Shown here piece after piece: positions 41,261-48,887 of a stretch of 64,000 bases of DNA; positions within the stretch are counted from its first letter, which is position 1, and every line of letters begins with the position of its first letter. Below the pieces are notes generated by a model, which saw only the letters and a program-made list of their open reading frames with translations, was not told the origin of the DNA and did no database searches. The DNA comes from Gordonia hankookensis (GTDB taxonomy: Bacteria; Actinomycetota; Actinomycetes; Mycobacteriales; Mycobacteriaceae): positions 1,364,001-1,428,000 of the forward strand of contig NZ_JACWMS010000002.1 in NCBI RefSeq assembly GCF_014673215.1, read 5' to 3'. The position numbers and the translations under genes were made by a program.

Positions 41261-42660
41261 CTATACCTCATTAAGTAGGATTGAATATATCCTTGGTTTC
41301 CGAAGGTTCCGACGGACCCGGACTGTCCGTCAAGGAATCGAACGATCCCTCGTTGGTTGACAACGTTGAACACGTGTCCGACCTGATCGGGGCCTCGGTA
41401 ACCGAACACCACACCGCGAGCACCATCGCCAGCCTTGTCCATGATGCTCTCGATCTGTCCTTGACCTGACATCGGTTTGAACTTCGCACCGAAGTAGTCT
41501 TGTAGGTCTGTGACCGGCCTGGGCTCTCCGAGGGCCGCAGAGACCTTCTCACCGTCAAGCATGCGGTCTGTCGTAACCACACAATTCACGCAGTTGGTTT
41601 GCCCACCTCCAGGATTTACGTTCCGTATCGAACCTGCAAGGTTGTCGGCCGTGGCGGCACCGGTCTCACCGATGTCATTCACAGCCTGCGTCCCGGCGCG
41701 CTTGACCACCGCTTCCTCGAACGGCTTCATCTTCGAGGCGATCTCCACGGCCCGGGCTGCGAAGCCCCGTACCGAGGCCGCGACGGCGCGTGCCCCATCG
41801 ACAAGGGCCTCGATCACTCGGCGGATCTTTGCGGCGGCGGTTGCGATACGGGTGGCAACGGCAGCTTGCGCGGCCACCTCATCGAGACCGACGGTGAAGA
41901 TAGCGAAGGCAGCACCGGCAGCCTCGATCGCCGCCGTCTCGATCATCAGCTCCTTCAGAGTGGCGAGGATCTCGTGATGAGCATCGTCGAGATGGGTCGC
42001 GTACTCGGCACACGACGATCCGATCCGCTGAAACACCCTCGCCAGCTCGCCGGCGTGAGTGCTGACCGCCGTGCACGCGGCCGAGGCCTGTGCAACCTCT
42101 GGACTGCGCTGCACTGAGACCTTGGACGCAGCAGATCCGGCTACCGAAGTGCCGTTTGTCAGTTCTGCTGCAGCGGAGTTCCACGCCGCCTGGGCTGCGT
42201 GTAGTCGATCCTGGTGGCCGTTCGGCCAGGCATAGCCGACCAACCCGGCAACCAACGACCACCCTGGCGGCCCGCCGCCGCTACCGCCGCCGGCCTGCGG
42301 AAGCCGAGGAGTCGAGATCCTCGCCGCCCTGGGTGCTGCTGGAAACCTCCCACCCCTGCCGCCGACCGTCGACGACGTGTCCGCGTCGGCGTGATTCTGG
42401 CCCGTTGCGTGCAGCAACACAGCGACCTGGCCGGTTCCATTGACGAGCCCGGCGGCGGCTTCCATGGCGGAACGGGCCGATTCGTCGTAGGAATGCGACC
42501 ATTCGGTCCCTGCGTTATCCGATCCACCCATGCCGCCTGAGCTTCCCAAAGCAGCGGCGAGGCCTCGGATCGATCCACCTGTCGTGTCCGCAACCCTCGA
42601 CATCTGCGTGGCCGCGTCGGCATACTGTGCCGGGTCGACTGCGAGCACTGTCACGGCCAC
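41257..42660 (-). CDS. T7SS polymorphic toxin with C-terminal papain-fold (glutamine-deamidase type) domain
   Basis: In this protein of 467 aa, the first about 260 residues are Ala/Gly-rich helices of the ESX-substrate type (PAQYADAATQMSRVADTTGG, GELARVFQRIGSSCAEYATH), with a Pro/Gly linker. A hydrophobic Ala-rich stretch follows (AAIEAAGAAFAIFTVGLDEV). The end is a toxin domain: QTNCVNCVVTTDRMLDGE with Cys357 or Cys360, VGHVFNVVNQ with His429 and VRFLDGQSG with Asp444. This Cys-His-Asp order and the GHVFNVVNQxGxVRFLDGQ motif match the papain-fold toxin (Tox-PL/glutamine deamidase) family. GTG 42660 overlaps the WXG100 gene by ten bases, and an Imm35-like gene follows at once. It is probably exported to attack rivals or host proteins by deamidation or proteolysis. 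Confidence 0.8.
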   Translation of the reverse strand: MAVTVLAVDPAQYADAATQMSRVADTTGGSIRGLAAALGSSGGMGGSDNAGTEWSHSYDESARSAMEAAAGLVNGTGQVAVLLHATGQNHADADTSSTVGGRGGRFPAAPRAARISTPRLPQAGGGSGGGPPGWSLVAGLVGYAWPNGHQDRLHAAQAAWNSAAAELTNGTSVAGSAASKVSVQRSPEVAQASAACTAVSTHAGELARVFQRIGSSCAEYATHLDDAHHEILATLKELMIETAAIEAAGAAFAIFTVGLDEVAAQAAVATRIATAAAKIRRVIEALVDGARAVAASVRGFAARAVEIASKMKPFEEAVVKRAGTQAVNDIGETGAATADNLAGSIRNVNPGGGQTNCVNCVVTTDRMLDGEKVSAALGEPRPVTDLQDYFGAKFKPMSGQGQIESIMDKAGDGARGVVFGYRGPDQVGHVFNVVNQRGIVRFLDGQSGSVGTFGNQGYIQSYLMRYR

Positions 42661-42938
42661 ATGCCTTTGTTGGCGGCGACGGCGGCAGAGTAGTTGGTGT
42701 GGGCCGTTCGTCCTGTAGCGTCCAGATCGGCCAGCGCGGACTGCATCTCACGCGTTCCCTCGACCCAGCGGTCGTGGGCTTGCTTGTGGGCATCAGCGGC
42801 CTTGCCGGTCCACGACACGTGAAGATTGTCAACCACTTTGTCGACGTTGCGACAAATTGCCTCGGCGTCCTTGCCGAACTTGCGCATCAGCGTGACGATC
42901 CCGTCCAGCTCCGCGAGATCGACCATGAAATGGTCCAT
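42651..42938 (-). CDS. WXG100-family protein, partner of the toxin
   Basis: The protein of 95 aa is a helix-turn-helix hairpin with W43-T-G45 in the turn (NLHVSWTGKAADAHKQAHDR) and a second helix ending ANKGMWP. No signal peptide is present. ATG 42938 has a G-rich ribosome binding site (GGGGGA) directly upstream. WXG100 proteins form dimers that guide T7SS substrates; this one overlaps the toxin gene by ten bases and follows another WXG100 gene. The two probably form a heterodimer that escorts the toxin. Confidence 0.82.
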   Translation of the reverse strand: MDHFMVDLAELDGIVTLMRKFGKDAEAICRNVDKVVDNLHVSWTGKAADAHKQAHDRWVEGTREMQSALADLDATGRTAHTNYSAAVAANKGMWP

Positions 42939-42956
42939 TCCCCCGACTCCCCCCCG

Positions 42957-43274
42957 CTATCTCAAGTTCAGAAGTGCATGATCTGACGACAGCTCTCTTG
43001 TGTTCGCCACTTCCGTTGCCGCATATGTCTGTCCTGCCGATCCGAGTAGGGACGCTGTTGCGTCCAGACCGCCGACAACCTTTCGTGCCCCGTCGAGCCA
43101 GAGCTCCCAATCCTCTCGGAAAGCGTTCGCGGCCCGTCCCTCCCAGCCGCTGTCGAGGAACTTCTCAACGCGCGCCTGCAGTTCCCTCACTCGGTCATCG
43201 AGGCGATCTGCGGATGCACCGAATAATCGGCTCGTTCGGGCGAGTTCCTCAGGTGAGGCCTCAAGGTCTGACAT
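42957..43274 (-). CDS. WXG100-family protein, first gene of the toxin operon
   Basis: The start ATG 43274 (MSDLEASPEELARTSRLFGA) has AGGGGGATTCG before it; an upstream GTG-type extension of five codons is less likely. The protein of 105 aa shows W44-E-G46 in the turn (FLDSGWEGRAANAFREDWEL). The second helix reads GARKVVGGLDATASLLG. It heads the minus-strand run WXG100, WXG100, toxin, immunity. The paired WXG100 genes suggest an EsxA/EsxB-like dimer specific for this toxin. Confidence 0.82.
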   Translation of the reverse strand: MSDLEASPEELARTSRLFGASADRLDDRVRELQARVEKFLDSGWEGRAANAFREDWELWLDGARKVVGGLDATASLLGSAGQTYAATEVANTRELSSDHALLNLR

Positions 43275-43768
43275 CGAATCCCCCTGCACTGCGTGTTCGT
43301 CCAGTCAGCAGTGTAGATGGAATGGTTATGTCTTCTTGGGGCTGTAGCGAGTCCGTGTTGGTTACGGCCTCAACTCGGATTGCCTCCAAGCCAGGCAAAT
43401 CCGGCAATCGAAAGACGATCGCGACCGGTACCAATCAGGCATACCGGTCAGGAGTGCCTATGTCGCAAGGCCGCTTCCTGATCCGCATCATCGCGAGCAA
43501 GATGTCCGCAGTGCCCTGGAAACCAAAGGATGGATTCGAGCAACGTTGACGACAGCCCTCGGGCCCGTTTGCGATGGGATTTGGACGAACTTGGTGATGG
43601 TCGTGCAGTTGCTCGGCTGAATATCGCGGGTTAGCTCGGATTCAGCTCTACGATCTCATCGGTCACCTTCCGACGCGCACGCTCTTCCCACCTCTTGTGC
43701 GTCGGGAACGCTTGCACACTGGCCCGCGAGCATCGTCGAAGCCAGCTCCACTGTCAACCAATTCATCG
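43275..43768. other. Gene-free stretch upstream of the toxin operon
   Basis: No frame with a credible product is seen on either strand. Frames here lack ribosome binding sites and family-like motifs. The part next to 43274 should hold the promoter of the toxin operon. No repeats or hairpins stood out. Confidence 0.4.
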
Positions 43769-44056
43769 TCATTCATGGAACTGACCCTTGGGTAGTCGTG
43801 GACGAGCCGAACCGGGCCAATCTCCCTTGGCGATCACGGTCCACGTGTCGGGAGATGAGGTGAAGTCCATCCAGCGTCCATGGCCCAGGTATAGGGAGTA
43901 GAGGTGCTCGTCGGGAAAGTTTCCCATTCGAAGGTAGAGCGGTGTGGTCAAGGTTTCACCGCGAAACCACCCGACGTCGTCTGGGTCTGGCGTGAAAGTC
44001 GTCGCCGTGGCCAGCGCGGCCTCGAGATCGGGAACGGTAATTGCGCGCGCAACCAT
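43769..44056 (-). CDS. Small hypothetical protein, 95 aa
   Basis: ATG 44056 is chosen because AGGAGG stands five bases upstream; an ATG 18 bases earlier would overlap the LpqN-like gene and lacks a site. The product is soluble: MVARAITVPDLEAALATATT, WFRGETLTTPLYLRMGNFPD, EHLYSLYLGHGRWMDFTSSP. The pattern of an aromatic-rich beta sheet after one helix resembles small immunity or SMI1-like proteins, but no family is certain. It directly follows the LpqN-like gene and is probably in the same transcript. Confidence 0.55.
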   Translation of the reverse strand: MVARAITVPDLEAALATATTFTPDPDDVGWFRGETLTTPLYLRMGNFPDEHLYSLYLGHGRWMDFTSSPDTWTVIAKGDWPGSARPRLPKGQFHE

Positions 44057-44066
44057 TGAGACCTCC

Positions 44067-44603
44067 TCAGTCATCGAGATACGCGGACTTCACTGTCCGG
44101 AGCAGTGAAGACCAGTGCTCTGCGGTGTCGGACGCTGTGGTGCCAGTGCATTGCAGCAGATAGACGACGTTTCCCCGTTGATAGAGAACATGTTTGGTCA
44201 CCGCGAATAGCCAGCCCGCCGATTCATCTCGGTAAGAGCCGGCTTGGATGGTGCCACCTTCGTTTCGATCGGTGATGGGAAATCGCTCGGCTTGGTGCTC
44301 TGACCAGTCCGGTAGTCGGCGTGCGTCGTTGAACGCATCATCGAGTGCGTCGTTGACGTCGACACCGTGATCCACGATGAAACGAGTGAGCACAAGGACG
44401 ATGTTGTCGCGCAACGACGCCCACGGGGACTCGGGAGCGATAAGCGTTCTCAAGTAGCCGAGCTGTCGACCACTCGGGTCTTCCTGCCATTCCGATGCCG
44501 GTGCGTCTATTCGGATGTCGCCGGCAATGGTGCGCGGGTCGACAACTGGTGCCGCCGTTACCGACATCAGCCGCACTCGTTCATACAGACCGATCTCGCT
44601 CAA
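44067..44603 (-). CDS. LpqN/LpqT-like protein without signal peptide
   Basis: TTG 44603 has GGAGG nine bases upstream and gives 178 aa; ATG 44567 is the alternative, and the frame further upstream is Arg-rich and not coding-like. The sequence (DIRIDAPASEWQEDPSGRQL, NIVLVLTRFIVDHGV, TKHVLYQRGNVVYLLQCTGT, AEHWSSLLRTVKSAYLDD) follows the LpqN/LpqT alpha/beta pattern known from mycobacterial surface lipoproteins. Here there is no export signal or lipobox, so it may act in the cytosol, for example as a T7SS partner or immunity-like protein. Family moderate, role unknown. Confidence 0.55.
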   Translation of the reverse strand: MSEIGLYERVRLMSVTAAPVVDPRTIAGDIRIDAPASEWQEDPSGRQLGYLRTLIAPESPWASLRDNIVLVLTRFIVDHGVDVNDALDDAFNDARRLPDWSEHQAERFPITDRNEGGTIQAGSYRDESAGWLFAVTKHVLYQRGNVVYLLQCTGTTASDTAEHWSSLLRTVKSAYLDD

Positions 44604-44787
44604 TCGAACGGTCCTCCAACCTGTTTCCCAAGATGACTGCCGGTTTCGGTACCTGCGGCGACGCCGACCGGACCGCCACATATTCCCGACCTCGTCGATC
44701 AGCTCGTTGCCCCAGCGTATGCGATCACCGCGCCCGGAGGCCGTCTGGCCGAGTACACCCGCCCGGAGTCGATCCCGCGGCCTCACC

Positions 44788-45948
44788 TCACCGCACACTC
44801 GGCAGTGGAACACCCTTCTTGGCGAGGTCGTCGACCTGAGATTGATTGACGGGGGCCCATTTGCCCTTGCCGAACAGATGAATACCGTTGACGTCTACGC
44901 CCTTGAGCGACTGGGCTTCGTACTCGTAGTGGTAGTGGACGGCGACGCCGTCCCCGCCGACCGTGCGCACCGGATGCGAACCGTCGGGCACCGCCCGGAC
45001 AACACGCAACCGCATCTGTGAACGCCCCTGGACGTCGATCGTGCCGGCCTGGCGTCCGGGGTTGACCTGCCCGCCGGCTCCCGGTGCGGTGTTGGGTTCT
45101 GACCCCTGCGGGAGCGGCACGCCGACACCCTGATTGGTCATCGGGTTGGGTGTGATGAGGTTCTTCGAGAAGGTCCCGGTGGCACCGTCGTTGGCGTCGG
45201 GGTCGATCACGCGGGGGGTGGTCCGCGGATCACCGCCCGCAGGTATGTCGTCCAGATCGAAGACACGAGTGGTGCCGGTGTGGTGATCGCTCACGATGCA
45301 TCCGTTGGGGCAATCACCGGGCTCGATGGCAGAGCCGGGCAGATCCGGACTGCCCCCGATGCTCCTGGCATCGACGAAAGGCGCGTCGGGTGTGGTCGAA
45401 CGAGGGGGCGCAGTCGGTTGCGTTGTCGACGGCTGCGCGGGCGTCGGTGCTGGGGTGTCGGTCTCCGGCGCCGTCGTGTCTGGTGTAGGGGAGGTCGTCG
45501 TGCCGGGTTCGGGCGACGAGGACGACGGACCAGATTGCCGGGTCGCCGAGGGCGACTGTGTCCCACCGCCGTCGGAAGGCTGTGACCGCTGCTCTTCCGG
45601 GCCTGCCTGATCCGGGTTGTCGTGCGGGGTGTCGGATGACCGATCTGTGCCGCCCGGGGTGATCGGCGCGATCTGATTTCCGGTCTCGCCGGGTGAGAAC
45701 TTGTGTGGGCTGCGGTCGGGTTCTGCGCCGACCCGCGGATGATTGTCGTTGTTGTTCCCGCCCGGAACACTCTTGTGCGGACTGCGATCCGGCTCGGCTC
45801 CGTGACGTACGTGATTGTCGTTGTTGGTGCCGCCGGGAACGCTCTTGTGCGGGCTGCGGTCGGGCTCTGCCGACGCCGCTGCGGCGGGAGCTGCGATCGC
45901 GACCGCGACAGCAAGAGCAATGGCAGACATTCGGTGGGCGCGCATCAT
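44788..45948 (-). CDS. Secreted Pro/Thr-rich protein with three 24-residue repeats
   Basis: ATG 45948 has AGGAGA upstream and gives MMRAHRMSAIALAVAVAIAA...ASA, a clear signal peptide. The mature N-terminus holds a 24-residue unit in tandem: AEPDRSPHKSVPGGTNNDNH, the same with GGNNNDNHPRVG, and a third diverged copy AEPDRSPHKFSPGETGNQI. A long Ser/Thr/Pro linker follows (PGTTTSPTPDTTAPETDTPA), likely surface exposed and perhaps glycosylated. The C-terminal about 150 residues are soluble with a Cys pair (GDCPNGC) and end GKWAPVNQSQVDDLAKKGVP. No enzyme motif is seen. It may be a surface or released protein; the repeats suggest a binding function. Confidence 0.75.
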   Translation of the reverse strand: MMRAHRMSAIALAVAVAIAAPAAAASAEPDRSPHKSVPGGTNNDNHVRHGAEPDRSPHKSVPGGNNNDNHPRVGAEPDRSPHKFSPGETGNQIAPITPGGTDRSSDTPHDNPDQAGPEEQRSQPSDGGGTQSPSATRQSGPSSSSPEPGTTTSPTPDTTAPETDTPAPTPAQPSTTQPTAPPRSTTPDAPFVDARSIGGSPDLPGSAIEPGDCPNGCIVSDHHTGTTRVFDLDDIPAGGDPRTTPRVIDPDANDGATGTFSKNLITPNPMTNQGVGVPLPQGSEPNTAPGAGGQVNPGRQAGTIDVQGRSQMRLRVVRAVPDGSHPVRTVGGDGVAVHYHYEYEAQSLKGVDVNGIHLFGKGKWAPVNQSQVDDLAKKGVPLPSVR

Positions 45949-46211
45949 CGCTTCTCCTGACTCGTGAACGGGGACGGCCCTCACTGGGGCTGCGGTTCAC
46001 GCTAACCAGGTAGTCAGCCCGCAGAAAGTGGTCTCGTCTGCGCGAATGACCGCGGGAACATTTCACCGTTCCCAAGGCATCGCTGGGTTGGTGACCATCG
46101 TGACAACGGTGTCGGCGCGCACCGCCGAGACGAGGCCGAACACCGTGCCGAGGACGGCCAGTATGGAGCGTAGCGTTCGCGGATGTTCCCAGGTCGACGC
46201 GGCCACGAACA

Positions 46212-47762
46212 TCATCCGGCCAGGCCGAGATCCTCCCATCGGACGGCTCGCACCACCCATCCCATGGAAACTGCGTTCTGCACGCGGCGTCGTTCCTCGC
46301 GCGACATGTCGTCCCGCCGTGCGTCGACGGTCGGGGATGGTGGCACGCCGCGGAGTAATCGGTCGAGGGCTTCGCCGACGTGGTGGATTCGGTTGACCCT
46401 CGGCAGGTTCGGGGGTCCGGTGGCGTCGCTGTTGAGAGTCCAGGCCGGCCGACCGGTGTCGGGGCCTTCGCGGATGATGTGGGTCGTCCACTGTCCGACC
46501 TCGGGGCCGACCATCCGGTTGTGTTTCGGGCACGCCCCGGCGAGGTCCGAGACGTCAGTCCAACCTCCGTCGGCCCAGTCCCGCTCGGCGTGATGGATTT
46601 CCAGGCGGGTGAACGGCTGTGTGCACTCAGGACATGTGCATCCGGCGCCGTCACGAGCGAACAGCGCGAAACGCTGCGACCGGTTGGCGAGCCGCTGAGC
46701 TTCGCCGAGATAGAGAATCTCAGAGGTGTGATCGGCGAACACGGCCAGATGATGGTGCGCCTCAGCCGCCAGCTCGATGACGTCCTTGATGGGAAGATGT
46801 GCGCCACCGGCAGTTTCGCCCAGTCCGGCGCGCTCGCGCAGCTCGGATTCGGTGATCTTGACGATCAGATGGGGCGGCAGTCCGCGATGGCTCTTTCCTA
46901 GTACGCCACCATCGAGCGCCGCCTTGAGCAGAGCGGTGAGAGCGTCGTGGTTGCGCTTGGCCTGCGAGCGCGTATCCCGTTGCGCAGCCTCTTTGAGGCC
47001 TTTCGGGTCAGCATCGATCTTGCCTCCGCACGGTGAACTCTCGTCATCAGGATTGTTCATACCTGGTGCGGCCCACGCATCGAGAAGCGTGTCGAACATG
47101 GCTCGGGTGATCGGGTCGAGTGCGCCACTCAGCGCGCTCATCGATTGCGAGTCTTGCTTACCGAGAGTCAGGCCGCGCCGACGTGCCCGATCGTGGTCGT
47201 CGGTGAGACGTCCGTCGGGATCCAGATGAGCGATCACTTGCGCACCGAGCCGAGCAACGGTGGCCGGATCGAAGTCGCGGGCGTGCTGCGCCAGCAGGGT
47301 CTCGGCGGCACTCCTGTCCTCGGCGGTGACCGACGACGGGATGTGTCTCAGCGTTTTCAGGATCTGCTCGACGTGGTCGGGTCCGATGGCTCCCTCGGCC
47401 AGTGCTGCGGCGGTCTCCGGGCATGCGGGAGGAAGCAATTCGCCCTGCATCGAGTACATCTGTGCGACGGCTTCCATGTGACGCCTGCGGCGAGTCGGGT
47501 TGGTGATCCGCAATCGGGCCGCCATGAATGCGTGCAGCGATCGGTACCCGGCCTTGATGTGCGCTGCCCGGTCGGACACGTCGAGTACTCGGCGGTGTCC
47601 GATCCAGCTCATCCGCTTCACGGCGCGTTCATGAGACTCGGCGGCCTCGATGACTTCCAGATCGGAGGCGGATGTGGAAGATGCCACGCAGATTCGGTCG
47701 AGAACGTTGTGCAGCTCCGCGTACAGCGCAACGATCTCTGACTGCGAATCTGTCGTGTCCAC
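46212..47762 (-). CDS. DUF222 / 13E12-type HNH endonuclease
   Basis: The protein of 516 aa has an N-terminal DUF222 helical domain (VKRMSWIGHRRVLDVSDRAA, CPETAAALAEGAIGPDHVEQ, ETLLAQHARDFDPATVARLG). The C-terminal HNH domain reads CTCPECTQPFTRLEIHHAER, DWADGGWTDVSDLAGACPKH and NRMV. HNH residues and zinc cysteines are all present, so a DNA nuclease is likely. These genes are multicopy in mycobacteria and relatives (REP13E12 type). GTG 47762 has a G-rich site upstream. A perfect SOS box lies 26 bases before the start, so it should be induced by DNA damage through LexA. Confidence 0.88.
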   Translation of the reverse strand: MDTTDSQSEIVALYAELHNVLDRICVASSTSASDLEVIEAAESHERAVKRMSWIGHRRVLDVSDRAAHIKAGYRSLHAFMAARLRITNPTRRRRHMEAVAQMYSMQGELLPPACPETAAALAEGAIGPDHVEQILKTLRHIPSSVTAEDRSAAETLLAQHARDFDPATVARLGAQVIAHLDPDGRLTDDHDRARRRGLTLGKQDSQSMSALSGALDPITRAMFDTLLDAWAAPGMNNPDDESSPCGGKIDADPKGLKEAAQRDTRSQAKRNHDALTALLKAALDGGVLGKSHRGLPPHLIVKITESELRERAGLGETAGGAHLPIKDVIELAAEAHHHLAVFADHTSEILYLGEAQRLANRSQRFALFARDGAGCTCPECTQPFTRLEIHHAERDWADGGWTDVSDLAGACPKHNRMVGPEVGQWTTHIIREGPDTGRPAWTLNSDATGPPNLPRVNRIHHVGEALDRLLRGVPPSPTVDARRDDMSREERRRVQNAVSMGWVVRAVRWEDLGLAG

Positions 47763-47787
47763 CGCGCCGCACCCCCCAATGCTGCAA

Positions 47788-47803
47788 TCGAACGTATGTT
47801 CGA
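47788..47803. promoter_or_regulatory. LexA/SOS box
   Basis: TCGAACGTATGTTCGA matches the actinobacterial LexA consensus TCGAAC-N4-GTTCGA exactly and is a nearly perfect palindrome. It lies 26 bases upstream of the DUF222 HNH gene. Members of the 13E12 family in mycobacteria are known to carry SOS boxes, so LexA control is expected. Confidence 0.85.
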
Positions 47804-47935
47804 TGTGTCTAGATTATCGGGCATTGTCGGATTGCGCAAGCACGTATTTCATCGGTGTTTTTGAATCGGTGCGGTCAGAAAATGAGTGAGCCTCGAACAG
47901 CGGATCTGGCGTCGGAACTCTCCATCGATGCCAAC

Positions 47936-47946
47936 TGGTCAGACCA
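47936..47946. promoter_or_regulatory. FadR-type operator upstream of the GntR gene
   Basis: TGGTC-A-GACCA is a perfect 5+5 palindrome ending 15 bases before GTG 47962. It fits the TGGTnnGACCA-like sites of FadR-subfamily GntR regulators. A close copy stands before the transporter operon (48762), so the same protein likely binds both and represses its own gene. Confidence 0.65.
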
Positions 47947-47961
47947 ACTACTCTGACCTTC

Positions 47962-48732
47962 GTGTCCGAACTCATCCCGCAGGTCCCCGGGGTTGGCCGC
48001 AAGTACATGCAGGTGGTCAACCAGGTGCTCACCTCCATCAGCGCCGGCAGGCTGAGCCCGGGGGACCGGCTGCCCAATGAACGTGACCTGGCCGTCGAGT
48101 GCGGCACGTCGCGGCCGACGGTGCGGGATGCCCTGCTGGCGTTGGAGTTGTTCGGTGTGGTCGAGATCCGGCGCGGCTCAGGCTGTTACATCACCGAGCG
48201 CGGCCATCACCTGCAGAATCCCGCGCTCGGACTGCTCGACGCCACGCCGCAGGACCTTCTCGAGGCTCGGCTGCACCTGGAACCCACCATGGCACGGATG
48301 TGCGCCGGACGGCTGGATCTCGACCAGATCCGCCGGCTCGACGCGCTGATCGACGCCTCCGACCTCGGCGACGCCGATCCGGTCCGGGAACGGCGATTCG
48401 GCAGCTACTTCCAGCTCAGCCAGGCATTCCACTCGGAACTGGCGGGATACTGCGGCAATTCGGTGATCGCCGGGATGACCAGGCAACTGGTCGATGTTGC
48501 GTCGCATCCGATGTGGGCGCTGCTCAACGGATCGAGCGCCACCACCAACCAGTCCGACGTGCAGGCCGACGAGCACCGGCAGATCCTCGAGGCGATCGCG
48601 CTCGGCGACGAGGACGGTGCGGCCGAGGCCATGATCGATCACCTGTCCCGGATCGGCGGCGACCTGTTCGGCGGACACGCTGCGACCATCGCCCGGGTGC
48701 GTCGGCGACGGGGTGACCAGCCCGGCCACTGA
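47962..48732 (+). CDS. GntR-family regulator (FadR/FCD type)
   Basis: The winged helix reads GRKYMQVVNQVLTSISAGRL, PNERDLAVECGTSRPTVRDA and ELFGVVEIRRGSGCYIT, the classic GntR pattern. The C-terminal FCD domain has EARLHLEPTMARMCAGRLDL, SQAFHSELAGYCGNSVIAGM and QADEHRQILEAIALGDEDGA, with the metal-binding His residues of the type. GTG 47962 is the start. The gene lies 155 bases before the ABC transporter operon on the same strand, and both have a TGGTnnGACCA palindrome upstream. It therefore most likely controls the 48888-54581 operon and itself. Confidence 0.85.
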   Translation: MSELIPQVPGVGRKYMQVVNQVLTSISAGRLSPGDRLPNERDLAVECGTSRPTVRDALLALELFGVVEIRRGSGCYITERGHHLQNPALGLLDATPQDLLEARLHLEPTMARMCAGRLDLDQIRRLDALIDASDLGDADPVRERRFGSYFQLSQAFHSELAGYCGNSVIAGMTRQLVDVASHPMWALLNGSSATTNQSDVQADEHRQILEAIALGDEDGAAEAMIDHLSRIGGDLFGGHAATIARVRRRRGDQPGH

Positions 48733-48761
48733 CGCCGAACCCCGACCTGAAGCGGACAAAT

Positions 48762-48772
48762 TGGTAAGACCA
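48762..48772. promoter_or_regulatory. FadR-type operator upstream of the transporter operon
   Basis: TGGTAAGACCA differs from the site at 47936 by one base in the centre and keeps the TGGT/ACCA half-sites. It lies 116 bases before the ATG of the substrate-binding protein, near the expected promoter. The match links the GntR protein (47962) to this operon. Confidence 0.65.
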
Positions 48773-48887
48773 CTTGCGTAATCATCTTTGATTCTCGCGT
48801 TACGGTCGGGCAACTACGCCTTCCTACCGTCAATGACGTCGGCCTCACGCCGTACCCACGTCATCAGCGAGATGGAGGAGCGCAGCC

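Noticed and set aside
45693-46013. Cysteine-rich plus-strand frame opposite the repeat protein
   Set aside because: The regular CGCGR-type pattern is only the complement of the 72-base tandem repeat that encodes the secreted protein.
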